From assembly GCA_004297725.1 (NCBI GenBank), contig SCUS01000021.1, positions 1-48,044 on the forward strand: a stretch of 48,044 nt of DNA, read 5' to 3'. The notes below the pieces were generated by a model, which was given only the letters and a program-made list of their open reading frames with translations, had not been told where the DNA came from and searched no databases. Source of the stretch: Myxococcaceae bacterium. Lineage in GTDB: Bacteria; Myxococcota_A; Polyangia; Polyangiales; Ga0077539. Both the position numbers and the translations under genes were made by a program. Shown here piece by piece: positions 1 through 8,947 of this stretch. The stretch's first letter is position 1. Every line of letters starts with the position of its first letter.

Positions 1-311
1 CGCTGACCGCCCGGCCTTCGCCGGGCTATCTGCAGGATCGCCGGTTGCTGGCGCAACCGTCGGGAGGTCATCGACCGCCGCGATGGAACTCCATGCGACG
101 CTCAGTGACTTGTCCTGCTGGTGCGCGTGAGCACCTACGTCCTCTTCAGCGAGCGCTCCAGCGCTCGATGCGCCTGCAGAGAGTCCCGCGAAGGCGGGAC
201 GCCCATCTCCAGGCTCCCACTTCAGCGGTTGCAGGCCCGCTCGCGGGCCGTCCGCAACCGCGGAGTGGGCGGCACTCCAGCGGGTTCGCACGCTGATGCA
301 CATCACGTGGG

Positions 312-467
312 CAGGTGGTCACCTTCGCGCGACGCGAAGGTTGCAAGGGGAACGGAGCGAGCGCGGCGACGGTGAGGGCGGGCGCGGCGGTCTGCCGGGC
401 GGGCCGTGCGACGACGGCGACAGCGCCTCTCCCTGCAACCTTCGCGTCGCGCGAAGGTGACCACCTG
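312..467. repeat. 156-bp element with 34-bp perfect terminal inverted repeats
   Basis: Positions 312-345 and 434-467 are exact reverse complements over 34 bp and enclose 88 bp of GC-rich sequence with no credible ORF. The size and terminal repeats resemble a MITE or a REP doublet. No target-site duplication is obvious at the edges, so mobility is inference only. Confidence 0.6.
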
Positions 468-565
468 ATGTTGCCTGGGGTCAGGCGCTGCACGCCAAGG
501 AAGAGGCCGCACGCCGTACCCCAGGCACGATGGGCGTCGAGATGTGTAGAAGGGAAAGGGATTCA

Positions 566-668
566 TCCCGCGGCAACGATGGGTCGCTCTGGAACCAACG
601 GGAGTCCGCTGCGGACTTCGGATCTCTTGCCTGATGAGAACATCGTTGCCGCGGGATTCATCCCGCGG
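566..668. repeat. Nested inverted repeat and palindrome downstream of aceA
   Basis: Arms TCCCGCGGCAACGATG (566-581) and its exact complement (641-656) enclose a smaller hairpin, AGTCCGC-T-GCGGACT (603-617). The right arm overlaps a 20-base palindrome at 649-668 which, read on the minus strand, lies within about 10-30 bases of the aceA stop and could act as a terminator. GGGATTCATCCCGCGG occurs twice as a direct repeat (558-573 and 653-668). Confidence 0.5.
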
Positions 669-677
669 AACGGCGGA

Positions 678-1958
678 TCAGAACTGCGCTTCTTCGGTGG
701 AGCCGTGCAGCGCGAGGGTGCTGGCCTTGCCGCCGGAGATCACCTGGGCGACCTCGTCGAAGTAGCCGGTGCCCACCTCGCGCTGGTGGCGCGTGGCGGT
801 GTAGCCGATCTTCTCGTCGTCGAACTCCGCCTGCTGGAACTTCGAGTACGCCGCCATGCCGCGCTCTCGGTAGTCGTTGGCGAGCGCGTACATCGAGTGG
901 TTGAGCGTGTGGAAGCCCGCCAGCGTCACGAACTGGAACTTGTACCCCATGGCCCCGAGCTCGCGCTGGAACTTCGCGATGGTGGCGTCGTCGAGGTTCT
1001 TCTTCCAGTTGAAGCTGGGCGAGCAGTTGTACGCGAGCATCTTGCCCGGAAACTTCTTGCGCACGCCCTCGGCGAACTGCTTCGCCTGGGCGAGGTCGGG
1101 GGTGCTGGTCTCGCACCAGAGCAGGTCGGCGACCGGGGCGTAGGAGAGCGCGCGGGAGATCGCGCACTCGATGCCACCCTTGAGGTGATAGAAGCCCTCG
1201 GCGGTGCGGCCCAGCTTGGTGTCGATGAAGGCGTGGTCGCGCTCGTCGACGTCGGAGAGCAGCAGCTTGGCGCTGTCGGCGTCGGTGCGGGCGACGAGCA
1301 CCGTGGGGACGTCCATCACGTCGGCCGCGAGGCGCGCCGCGGTGAGCGACCGAAGGAACTGCGACGTCGGCACGAGCACCTTGCCGCCCATGTGGCCGCA
1401 CTTCTTCTCCGAGGCGAGCTGGTCCTCGAAGTGGACGCCGGAGGCACCCGCCTCGATCATCGCGCGCATCAGCTCATAGGAGTTGAGCGGTCCGCCGAAG
1501 CCGGCCTCCGCGTCGGCCATGATGGGCGCGAACCAGTCGCGGTCATGGCGACCCTCGGAGTGCTCGATCTGGTCGGCGCGCTGCAGCGCCTGGTTGATCT
1601 TCTTCACCACCGCCGGGACGCTGTCCGCGGGGTAGAGCGACTGGTCGGGGTACATCTGGCCCGCGTTGTTGGCGTCCGCCGCGACCTGCCACCCGGAGAG
1701 GTAGATGGCCTTGAGCCCGGCCCGCACCTGCTGCATCGCCTGGTTGCCCGTGAGCGCGCCGAGGGCGTTCACGAAGGGCTCGGTGTGAAGGAGGTCCCAG
1801 AGCCTGCGCGAGCCGCGCTGCGCCAGGGTGTGCTCGATGCGGATGCTGTTACGGAGCTTCTGCACGTCCGCGATGCTGTACGTGCGGGTGATGCCGTCGT
1901 AGCGACCCGGGGCGGTGTTGCTGACGTACTCGGTGGGGCTGAACTGGTCGTTGCTCAT
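678..1958 (-). CDS. aceA: Isocitrate lyase
   Basis: Cleaves isocitrate to succinate and glyoxylate, the first step of the glyoxylate bypass, in the cytosol. The 426-residue protein is the usual length for bacterial ICL. The catalytic loop KKCGHMGGK (residues 185-193, active Cys187) and the metal/substrate region ADAEAGFGG (148-156) are intact. The ATG at 1958 is preceded by an AAGGA-type ribosome site. It lies 55 bp downstream of aceB on the same strand, so the two are probably co-transcribed, with the divergent ScfR/RamB-like gene as likely regulator. Very sure of family. Confidence 0.97.
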   Translation of the reverse strand: MSNDQFSPTEYVSNTAPGRYDGITRTYSIADVQKLRNSIRIEHTLAQRGSRRLWDLLHTEPFVNALGALTGNQAMQQVRAGLKAIYLSGWQVAADANNAGQMYPDQSLYPADSVPAVVKKINQALQRADQIEHSEGRHDRDWFAPIMADAEAGFGGPLNSYELMRAMIEAGASGVHFEDQLASEKKCGHMGGKVLVPTSQFLRSLTAARLAADVMDVPTVLVARTDADSAKLLLSDVDERDHAFIDTKLGRTAEGFYHLKGGIECAISRALSYAPVADLLWCETSTPDLAQAKQFAEGVRKKFPGKMLAYNCSPSFNWKKNLDDATIAKFQRELGAMGYKFQFVTLAGFHTLNHSMYALANDYRERGMAAYSKFQQAEFDDEKIGYTATRHQREVGTGYFDEVAQVISGGKASTLALHGSTEEAQF

Positions 1959-2013
1959 CGGTGTCTCTTCCTTGTCGAGAGGGAGTTTCTGGTCACTGGG
2001 TGGAAGGCTCGAA

Positions 2014-3600
2014 TCAGCCGAGCATCTGGTACGCGGGCAGGGTCAGGAATTCCTCGAAGGTGGGCGCCGTCGAAAGCTCCTCGAAGAGCTTGCGGGCGTC
2101 GGCGAAGCGACCGCGCTCCATGCGCGCCGCTCCCTGTTCGGTCGCGATGCGGGCCATCTCCTCGTCGATGACGGTGTGCAGGCGCGCGGCGGTCACCACC
2201 GAGCCGTCTTCGAGGGCGACGCCGTAGCGCACCCACTGCCACACCTGGGCGCGGGCGATCTCCGCGGTCGCGGCGTCTTCCATCAGGTTGTAGAGCGGCA
2301 CGCAGCCGTTGCCGCGCAGCCAGGCCTCGATGTACTGGATGCCCACCCGCACGTTGTGACGGAGCCCCGCCTCGGAGCGGGTGCCGGTGTGGGGCACCAG
2401 CAGGTCGGCGCGGGTGACGTTCACGTCCTCGCGAAGCCGGCTGATCTGGTTGGCCGTGGGCATGTGGGCGTCGAAGATCTCCCTCGCCACCGCCACGAGG
2501 CCCGGGTGCGCCACCCAGGTGCCGTCATGGCCGTCGCTCACCTCGCGCAGCTTGTCGGCGCGCACCCGGGCGAGCGCCGCCTCGTTGGCCGCGGGGTCGT
2601 CCTTGATCGGGATCTGCGCCGCCATGCCGCCCATCGCGTGCACCCCGCGGCGGTGGCAGGTGCGGATGAGGAGCTGCGCGTAGGCCTTGAGGAAGGCCTT
2701 GTCCATCGTGACCTGACCGCGGTCGGGGAGCAGCGAGGTCGGGTCCGCCGCGCGCTTCTTGATGAACGAGAAGATGTAGTCCCAGCGGCCGCAGTTGAGG
2801 CCCGCGGAGTGCTCTCGCAGCTCGTACAGGATCTCGTCCATCTGGAAGGCCGCGGGCAGCGTCTCGATGAGCACCGTGGCCTTGATCGACCCTCGCGGCA
2901 CCCCGAGCGCCTCCTGCGCAAACAGGAACACGTCGTTCCAGAGCCGGGCCTCGAGGTGGTGCTCCATCTTGGGGAGATAGAAGTAGGGGCCGGTGCCTCG
3001 GGCGAGCTGCTCCTTCGCGTTGTGGAAGAAGAAGAGCCCGAAGTCGAAGAGCCCGCCGGGGACGTCCCTCCCGTCGACGAGCACGTGCCGCTCCCTCAGG
3101 TGCCACCCCCTCGGCCGCACGAAGAGCACCGCAGGGTTGGCGTTGAGCCGGTACTCCTTGCCCGACTTCGGATCGGTGAACTCGATGCGACGGCGCACCG
3201 CGTCCATGAGGTTGATCTGCCCGGTGATCTGGTTCGACCAGGTGGGGGAGTTGGCGTCCTCGAAGTCGGCCATGAACACGTTCGCCCCGGAATTCAGGGC
3301 GTTGATGATCATCTTGCGCTCCACCGGGCCGGTGATCTCCACCCTCCGGTCGAGCAGGTCGGCCGGGAGCTTCGCGACCTTCCAGTCGCCCGCCCTCACC
3401 GCGGCCGTCTCCGGGAGGAAGTCCCAGCCCTCCGCCGTCTCGAAGCCCTTCGCCCGGGCGCGGCGCGCCGCGAGGAGCTCGTCCACCCGCCCCGAAAAGG
3501 TTCTCACCAGCGACTCGACGAAGGCCAGCGCCGCAGGCGTCAGCACCGTCTCGAAGCCCGGCTCCATCGCTCCCCCGATCGTCAAACCAGTGCTCGTCAT
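2014..3600 (-). CDS. aceB: Malate synthase A
   Basis: Condenses glyoxylate with acetyl-CoA to malate, completing the glyoxylate bypass begun by the downstream aceA. The roughly 528-residue length is typical of the A-type enzyme. It shows the conserved [12 protein letters not shown] segment (108-119), RPRGWHL with the catalytic Arg near 164, [14 protein letters not shown] (Glu near 246), [11 protein letters not shown] and [10 protein letters not shown] use the ATG at 3600; an in-frame ATG at 3567 has a better GGGGGAG ribosome site and a TTG lies at 3621, so the exact start is open. First gene of an aceB-aceA operon. Confidence 0.96.
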   Translation of the reverse strand: MTSTGLTIGGAMEPGFETVLTPAALAFVESLVRTFSGRVDELLAARRARAKGFETAEGWDFLPETAAVRAGDWKVAKLPADLLDRRVEITGPVERKMIINALNSGANVFMADFEDANSPTWSNQITGQINLMDAVRRRIEFTDPKSGKEYRLNANPAVLFVRPRGWHLRERHVLVDGRDVPGGLFDFGLFFFHNAKEQLARGTGPYFYLPKMEHHLEARLWNDVFLFAQEALGVPRGSIKATVLIETLPAAFQMDEILYELREHSAGLNCGRWDYIFSFIKKRAADPTSLLPDRGQVTMDKAFLKAYAQLLIRTCHRRGVHAMGGMAAQIPIKDDPAANEAALARVRADKLREVSDGHDGTWVAHPGLVAVAREIFDAHMPTANQISRLREDVNVTRADLLVPHTGTRSEAGLRHNVRVGIQYIEAWLRGNGCVPLYNLMEDAATAEIARAQVWQWVRYGVALEDGSVVTAARLHTVIDEEMARIATEQGAARMERGRFADARKLFEELSTAPTFEEFLTLPAYQMLG

Positions 3601-3616
3601 GGCGAGAACAGTGTTA

Positions 3617-3697
3617 GTCAATCGGTCAATATCAACAAGTGCCTCGGGGAAAATAGATGGTTTCGATTGTCAATGTTTGTCAATGGCAGGTGTTGAC
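3617..3697. promoter_or_regulatory. Repeated GTCAAT motifs between aceB and its divergent regulator
   Basis: The roughly 120-bp divergent region contains GTCAAT at 3617, 3625, 3669 and 3679, plus the reverse-type TTGAC at 3693. The pair at 3667-3675 and 3677-3685 is an exact 9-bp direct repeat (TTGTCAATG) with 10-bp spacing, one helical turn. Read on the minus strand the motif supplies TTGAC, so it may double as -35 elements for aceBA. A binding site for the adjacent ScfR/RamB-type regulator is the natural inference. Confidence 0.45.
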
Positions 3698-3719
3698 TGG
3701 TAAAGATCGCTGACCATCG

Positions 3720-5183
3720 ATGGCACTACGGAAGGCAAGCAAGCAGGGCGACCTGGCGCGGCTCGGGGAGAAGGTGAGGGCGCTTCGCAGGCAGCGGGAG
3801 ATGTCTCAGGCGCAGCTCGCCGAGCGGCTGGGCATCTCCGGGAGCTACCTGAACCTCATCGAGGCCAACAAGCGGCCGCTGCCGGCGACGCTGCTGCTGC
3901 GGGTGGCGAGCGAGCTGGGGGTCGACCTGGGGGCCTTCTCGTCGGAGGTCGACACGCGCGCCGAGCAGGCGCTGCGGGAGGTGTTCGGCGATCCGCTCTT
4001 CGAGCCCAACGGGCTCACCAACGCCGACGTGCGAGAGCTGGTGGCCGCGGCGCCCAACGCGGCGCAGGCGGTGCTGTCGCTCTACCGCGCGTACAAGAGC
4101 GCGAGGGAGTCGACGGACACGCTGGCGGCGAGGATGCACGACGACGAGGCCGGGGCGATCACGCTGTCTCGCGCTCCCACCGAGGAGGTCAACGACCTCA
4201 TCCAGGCGAGGATGAACCACTTCCCCGACCTGGAGGCGCAGGCCGAGCGGCTGGTGCGCGAGGCGAGGCTGGAGACCGACGACATGTTCCGGGGCCTGGC
4301 CCAGTGGCTCCAGCGGACGCACGGCATCGAGGTGACGGTGGTGCGCTCGGTGGACGAGCGCGGCACGCTGCGCCGCTACGACCCGGCGATGCGTCGGCTC
4401 TACCTCTCGGAGCTGCTGCCGACGCGCAGCCGGTCGTTTCAGCTGGCGCACCAGATCGGGCTGCTGGAGGCGCGCGCCGAGCTCGACCGCATCTGCGAAG
4501 ACCCGCTGCTGACCTCGCCCGAGTCGAGGGCGCTCGCTCGGGTCGCGCTGGCCAACTACGTGGCCTCGGCGGTGCTGATGCCCTACACGAGCTTCCTCCG
4601 CGCGGCGAAGGACGAGCGCTACGACCTCGACGTGCTGAGCCGCCGCTTCCGGGTGGGCTTCGAGCAGGTGTGCCACCGGGTGACCACGCTGCGACGCCAG
4701 GGCGCCGAGGGCGTGCCCTTCCACATGATGCGCATCGACGTGGCGGGCAACATCTCCAAGCGCTTCTCGGCCTCGGGCATCGGCTTCGCCCGCTTCTCCG
4801 GCGCCTGCCCCAAGTGGAACGTCTTCGTGGCCTTCAACACCCCGGGGATGATCCGCATCCAGGTGTCGGAGATGCCCGACGGGCAGAAGTACTTCTGCCT
4901 CGCCCGCACGGTGCAGAAGGACGCCTCCGGCTACCTGCACCAGCACCCGCTTCAGGCCATCGGCCTGGGGTGCAAGGTCGAGCACGCGAGCGAGCTCGTC
5001 TACGCCGACGGCGTCGACCTGAGCAGCGACCGCATCGCCATCGAGGTGGGCGTCACCTGCCGTAGCTGCGAGAGAAACAACTGCGCCCAGCGGGCCCACC
5101 CCTCGGTGCGCCACCCGCTGAGCATCGACGAGAACCTGCGCGGGCCGACGATCTACACCTCGGCCCGCAGCCGGGGAGGGTGA
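3720..5183 (+). CDS. ScfR/RamB-type XRE regulator of acyl-CoA/glyoxylate metabolism
   Basis: A 487-residue DNA-binding regulator. An XRE helix-turn-helix occupies about residues 16-70, a central ImmA/IrrE-like region follows, and a C-terminal DUF2083-type domain ends with a Cys cluster (C447, C450, C455 in a CRSCERNNC motif). This is the layout of short-chain fatty acyl regulators; RamB of Corynebacterium controls the glyoxylate genes. It is divergent from aceB across repeated GTCAAT sites, which fits direct control of aceBA and of itself. Whether it activates or represses cannot be seen. Its stop is 1 bp from that of the convergent DsbA-family gene. Confidence 0.88.
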   Translation: MALRKASKQGDLARLGEKVRALRRQREMSQAQLAERLGISGSYLNLIEANKRPLPATLLLRVASELGVDLGAFSSEVDTRAEQALREVFGDPLFEPNGLTNADVRELVAAAPNAAQAVLSLYRAYKSARESTDTLAARMHDDEAGAITLSRAPTEEVNDLIQARMNHFPDLEAQAERLVREARLETDDMFRGLAQWLQRTHGIEVTVVRSVDERGTLRRYDPAMRRLYLSELLPTRSRSFQLAHQIGLLEARAELDRICEDPLLTSPESRALARVALANYVASAVLMPYTSFLRAAKDERYDLDVLSRRFRVGFEQVCHRVTTLRRQGAEGVPFHMMRIDVAGNISKRFSASGIGFARFSGACPKWNVFVAFNTPGMIRIQVSEMPDGQKYFCLARTVQKDASGYLHQHPLQAIGLGCKVEHASELVYADGVDLSSDRIAIEVGVTCRSCERNNCAQRAHPSVRHPLSIDENLRGPTIYTSARSRGG

Positions 5184-5184
5184 C

Positions 5185-5895
5185 TCAGACGCAGCCGTCG
5201 GGGCCGCAGACAGACCCGTCGCCGGTCACCGCCTCGGGCGCCTCGGAGAGCTCGCTCCAGGCCTTCTCCAGCACCTCGAGCAGCACCTCCGGCGGCTGCG
5301 CTCCCGAGACCCCGTAGCGCTCCGCCACCGCGAAGAACGGAACGCCCGTGATGCCGATCTCACGCGCGTTGCGCTCGTCGGCGCGCACCTCGTCGGCGTA
5401 GCGGTCGCTCGCCAGCATCGCCCGCGCCTCGGACTCGTCGATGCCTGTCTCGGCCGCGAGCCTCGCCAGCGTCTCGCGGTCGCTGACGGCCTCGCCCTCG
5501 GTGAAGTGGGCGCGGAGCAGGCGCTCCTTCATGGCGCCCTGGACGCCCTTCTCGGCGGCGAGGTGGAGCAGCCGGTGGGCGTCGAAGGTGCTGCCCGTGT
5601 GGGCCTTGTCGAAGCGCAGCTCGAGCCCCGCCTCGGCGCCCACCTTCGTCATGTTGTCGAGCATCCCCTGGGCCTGGGCGAGCGAGCGGCCGTACTTCTT
5701 CGCGAGCAGCGTGACGTAGCTGTGCCCGGCGGGCTGCACCGCGGGCGCCGAGGGGTCGAGCTCGAAGGAGTGCCAGGTGATGCTCACCGCGTCGCGGTGG
5801 GGAAACTCCGCGAGGGCGGCTTCGAGCCGACGCTTGCCGACGTAGCACCAGGGGCACGCGACGTCCGACCAGACATCGAGCTTGAGGTTCTTCAT
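5185..5895 (-). CDS. DsbA-family FrnE-like oxidoreductase/isomerase
   Basis: A 236-residue thioredoxin-fold protein of the FrnE/2-hydroxychromene-2-carboxylate isomerase-like DsbA group. The active-site motif CPWC is at residues 14-17, right after the first strand, and the cis-proline loop appears as GITGVPFF. No signal peptide is seen from the ATG at 5895, so it is probably cytosolic; longer frames upstream are discounted because the family begins here. A TAGCTT hexamer 7 bases before the ATG suggests a leaderless transcript. The C-terminus has two Cys (VCGPDGC). The substrate is unknown. Confidence 0.88.
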   Translation of the reverse strand: MKNLKLDVWSDVACPWCYVGKRRLEAALAEFPHRDAVSITWHSFELDPSAPAVQPAGHSYVTLLAKKYGRSLAQAQGMLDNMTKVGAEAGLELRFDKAHTGSTFDAHRLLHLAAEKGVQGAMKERLLRAHFTEGEAVSDRETLARLAAETGIDESEARAMLASDRYADEVRADERNAREIGITGVPFFAVAERYGVSGAQPPEVLLEVLEKAWSELSEAPEAVTGDGSVCGPDGCV

Positions 5896-5962
5896 GGGCG
5901 GGAAGCTATGGTGGCGAGGGCGGACGCGCCAGCGACCTGAGGGGGGTGGTTCGCGGGTCGGG

Positions 5963-7921
5963 CTACGCGCGGCGGCGACGGCGGACGCTGGCGACCAGGG
6001 CCAGCGCAGCGAGGCCGAGGCCACCGCGGACGCCCGCGCGACCGCTGGAGGGCGCGGTGCTGCACCCGCCCTCGAGCGAGCCGGACACCTCCGTCAGCTC
6101 GTCGCCGAGGACACCGGCATCGTCACCGGTCGGAGGCTCGGTCCCCGCGTCGATGGGCTCCGGGCTGCCGGCGTCGATGGGCTCCGGGCTCCCGGCGTCG
6201 AGGGCCGCGGGGTTGCCGGCGTCGACGGGCTCAGGGCTCCCGGCGTCGGCGGGCATCACCGGGGGGACGTCGACGGGCGCGGGGCTGCCGGCGTCGACCA
6301 CCGGCGGCGGGGTCACGGCGCGAGGGCTCACCCGCACGGAGCAGCGCGCGGCGGTCTCTCCGCCGAACCAGGTGACGCCCTCCTGCACCGGGCCGTAGGT
6401 CTCGTCGAGGGTGGTGGCGGCGGTGACCGTCGGGATGCCCAGCACGAAGGAGAAGCGGCCCACCGCGCCGGGCGCCGTGGCGCGGTCGACCCCGGAGGGG
6501 CGGTTGCGGGCGACCCAGTTCTCCATGTCGAAGAAGACCCCGTTGTGATCGCGAGGACCCGTGGTGCCGAGGCGGGTGCTCCCCGCAGCCCAGGTGGCGG
6601 TGCCCGTGTTGCGGAACTCGAACCAGGCCACCGGGCGGTCACCCGAGGTCGCGGCCGTGGGGCAGCTCGCGCCCACGAAGGTGGCCGCGTAGGCGGGGGT
6701 CGCCGGGGGAGGGGGAGGAGGGGGAGTGACGCTGCCGCCGCCGCGGACGAGGTCGAGGTAGTGCGACCAGTTCCAGCCGGCGCCGCCGTTGCCGGGGTCG
6801 GTGTGGCCGCCCGCGCCGCCGCAGTTGGTGGCGCTCGTCGAGCACGGCGCCCCGCTGCCGCTGCGAGGAACCTGGTAGTGGCCGATGATGTGCGCGCGGT
6901 CGATGGGGATGCCGTAGCGGTCGCAGATGGCGCGGGTGAGGCGCGCGCTCGCGACGTACATCCGCTCGGTGTACCAGCGGCCCGGATCGGCCACGTAGCC
7001 CTCGTGCTCGATGCCGATGGAGCGCTGGTTGATGTTCCAGTTGCCGGCGTGCCAGGCGGTGTCGCCGTGGGCGACCATCTGGGTGATCTCGCCGTCCGAC
7101 GAGCGGATGTTGTAGTGCGCCGACGCCCCCGCCGCGGGGTTCTGGAACCACGACGTGCTGCCCGCGTAGGAGCCCTGCATCGTGTGGATGACCACGTACT
7201 GGATGCTCCCCCCGGAGCGCCCTCGGGTGTAGTTGCTCGTCGACGCGGGCACCCAGCGCGCGGGGCCGTAGTCCGCGCTCTCGGACACCGCCTGCCGCAC
7301 CCCGAGGCGCTCCTCGGCGGCCGGGAGGGAGGGGTGCGCGGCGAGGCGAATACGCTCTCCTGTAAACGACCGCTCGGTCACGCCGGAGCGCAGCGTCGCG
7401 AAGACCTGCGAGGCGTAGGAGACCTGCATCACCCGGTCGCGCAGGCCCGAGTAGCGGGCCACGGCCTCGGCCCAGGTGGCGAGGTCATCCGGGTCGGCGC
7501 CGGTCTGCGCGCCGAGCTCCGCCAGCACCGCCGCGGCGCCCGCCACGCCGAGGCCCGTGTTGCTGCGGAGGGCCTCCTCGCCGACGCCGAGCAGCGTGCG
7601 GGCGCGGGAGACCGTGTCGAGCGTCCCGGTGGCGCGGAGGTGCAGCGGGCCGAGCTCGGGCTGACCGTGGGACTCGTGGTCGGCCTCGCGGTCGGCCGGG
7701 TGCTCGTGATCGTCGGCGACCACCGGGTTGCCGAAGCGCGTCTCGGACCACGCCACCGCCGCGAGCAGGTCGCGCGGAACCTCATAGGCGGCCGACGCGC
7801 GGGTGATGGCGTCGTCGAGGGTGAGCGCGCTCGCGAAGGTCGCCGGGTCGACCGGGCCGCCGCTGCAGCTACCCAGGAGCACGGCCAGCAGGGGGAGTAC
7901 GAAGCGGTACCTTGCGCGCAT
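5963..7921 (-). CDS. Secreted N-acetylmuramoyl-L-alanine amidase with MYXO-CTERM-like tail
   Basis: A 652-residue exported hydrolase predicted to cut the MurNAc-L-Ala bond of peptidoglycan. The N-terminus from the ATG at 7921 is a lipoprotein-like signal ending LLGSC (Cys19). A central amidase_2/PGRP domain shows VVIHTMQGSY, AWHAGNWNINQ, GIEHEGY and IIGHYQVP, carrying the zinc and catalytic residues. Next comes a Trp-containing Ig-like (FW/NBR1-type) domain (EFRNTGTATWAAGSTRLG), then an Asp/Pro linker of DAGSPEPV-type repeats, then GGCS, a hydrophobic helix and VRRRRRA, a MYXO-CTERM-like sorting tail. Carrying both a possible lipobox and this tail is unusual. Divergent from folD. Confidence 0.88.
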   Translation of the reverse strand: MRARYRFVLPLLAVLLGSCSGGPVDPATFASALTLDDAITRASAAYEVPRDLLAAVAWSETRFGNPVVADDHEHPADREADHESHGQPELGPLHLRATGTLDTVSRARTLLGVGEEALRSNTGLGVAGAAAVLAELGAQTGADPDDLATWAEAVARYSGLRDRVMQVSYASQVFATLRSGVTERSFTGERIRLAAHPSLPAAEERLGVRQAVSESADYGPARWVPASTSNYTRGRSGGSIQYVVIHTMQGSYAGSTSWFQNPAAGASAHYNIRSSDGEITQMVAHGDTAWHAGNWNINQRSIGIEHEGYVADPGRWYTERMYVASARLTRAICDRYGIPIDRAHIIGHYQVPRSGSGAPCSTSATNCGGAGGHTDPGNGGAGWNWSHYLDLVRGGGSVTPPPPPPPATPAYAATFVGASCPTAATSGDRPVAWFEFRNTGTATWAAGSTRLGTTGPRDHNGVFFDMENWVARNRPSGVDRATAPGAVGRFSFVLGIPTVTAATTLDETYGPVQEGVTWFGGETAARCSVRVSPRAVTPPPVVDAGSPAPVDVPPVMPADAGSPEPVDAGNPAALDAGSPEPIDAGSPEPIDAGTEPPTGDDAGVLGDELTEVSGSLEGGCSTAPSSGRAGVRGGLGLAALALVASVRRRRRA

Positions 7922-8004
7922 GCCGCGGATGATCAGCAATCGGTGTGCCCTTGTCACGCTCCGGTCTGCGGGGGCTCGGTTCGGTCGTAGGATCCCACCC
8001 CATC

Positions 8005-8880
8005 ATGGCAAACGTGATCGATGGGAAGTCCGTGGCGGCGGCGCTGCGGCTGAGGGTGGCGGCGGCGGCGGCGGGCTTCTCGGCGAGGGTGGGCCGACCG
8101 CCGGGCCTCGACGTGGTGCTGGTCGGCGACGACCCGGCCTCGCAGGTCTATGTGCGCAACAAGGGCCGGGCCTGCGAGGAGGCCGGGATGCGCAGCACCA
8201 TCCACCGGCTGCCGGTGGACGTGACGCAGGAGGCGCTGCTGTCGCTGCTCGACGGGCTGATGGTCGACGAGCGGGTGGACGGGGTGCTGGTGCAATTGCC
8301 GCTGCCGAAGCACCTCGACGAGCAGGCGGTGACCGACCGGGTGGTGCCCGAGAAGGACGTCGACGGCTTCCACCCGAGCAACGTCGGGGCCCTCTGGCTT
8401 GGGCGCGAGGGCCTGGTGCCGTGCACCCCGTGGGGCTGCATGAGGCTGCTCGACGAGGCGGGCGTGAAGCTGGAGGGAGCGCGCGCGGTGGTCATCGGGC
8501 GGAGCAACATCGTGGGCAAGCCGATGGCCGCGCTGCTGCTGCGACGGAGCGCGACGGTGGTGGTGGCGCACTCCAGGACGAAGGACCTCCCGGCGCTCTG
8601 CGCGAGCGCGGACGTGCTGGTGGCCGCGGTGGGCCGGGCGAAGATGCTGGGCGCCGACTGGGTGAAGCCTGGCGCGGCGGTGATCGACGTGGGCATCAAC
8701 CGCACCGCCGAGGGCAAGCTGGTGGGCGACGTGGACTACGACGCCGTGGTCGGCCACGCCGGGGCGATCACCCCGGTGCCCGGGGGCGTGGGGCCCATGA
8801 CCATCGCGTGCCTGCTGGAGAACACCGTGCGCGCCGCGTGGCGGCGGGCGGGGCTTCCGAAGGGCGAGCTCACCATCTGA
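8005..8880 (+). CDS. folD: Bifunctional methylenetetrahydrofolate dehydrogenase/cyclohydrolase
   Basis: Interconverts 5,10-methylene-THF and 10-formyl-THF with NADP, feeding purine, Met and formyl-Met-tRNA synthesis in the cytosol. The 291 residues match the family. The catalytic-Lys region [25 protein letters not shown], the Rossmann segment [18 protein letters not shown] and the signature [16 protein letters not shown] are all present. The ATG at 8005 is the family start; upstream in-frame codons overlap the divergent amidase promoter. A strong inverted repeat follows the stop. Confidence 0.97.
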   Translation: MANVIDGKSVAAALRLRVAAAAAGFSARVGRPPGLDVVLVGDDPASQVYVRNKGRACEEAGMRSTIHRLPVDVTQEALLSLLDGLMVDERVDGVLVQLPLPKHLDEQAVTDRVVPEKDVDGFHPSNVGALWLGREGLVPCTPWGCMRLLDEAGVKLEGARAVVIGRSNIVGKPMAALLLRRSATVVVAHSRTKDLPALCASADVLVAAVGRAKMLGADWVKPGAAVIDVGINRTAEGKLVGDVDYDAVVGHAGAITPVPGGVGPMTIACLLENTVRAAWRRAGLPKGELTI

Positions 8881-8901
8881 GGCTGCGGCATCGGTCCCTG
8901 A

Positions 8902-8940
8902 GGTCACCGGGGTGTGCTGGTCACGACAGCCCCGGTGACC
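8902..8940. terminator. Bidirectional hairpin between folD and the Sua5 gene
   Basis: GGTCACCGGGG (8902-8912) and its perfect complement (8930-8940) form an 11-bp stem with a 17-base loop between two convergent genes. It lacks a clear T tract, so termination in both directions is inferred from position and stem strength. Confidence 0.6.
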
Positions 8941-8947
8941 GCGCTGA

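Larger units (their letters stand above)
1..677. repeat. Non-coding region rich in inverted repeats
   Basis: I see no convincing gene here; the ORFs lack any family motif and overlap one another. Instead there are many perfect inverted repeats: 9-15/20-26 (7 bp, loop CTTC), 151-157/160-166, 183-189/194-200 (loop GAAG), nested arms within 216-269, 34-bp arms at 312-345 and 434-467, and 16-bp arms at 566-581 and 641-656 enclosing 603-609/611-617. A palindrome at 649-668 lies just past the aceA stop and could end that transcript, though it has no T tract. Read as REP- or MITE-like repeats; family unknown. Confidence 0.6.

Noticed and set aside
315..2171. 618-codon plus-strand ORF over aceA
   Set aside because: Lies antisense to a clear isocitrate lyase; low-complexity Arg/Ala/Val sequence with no motif, typical of GC-rich shadows.
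1915..3696. 593-codon plus-strand ORF over aceB
   Set aside because: Antisense to malate synthase, with no recognisable domain.
3726..5114. 462-codon minus-strand ORF over the regulator gene
   Set aside because: Antisense shadow of the ScfR/RamB-like gene.
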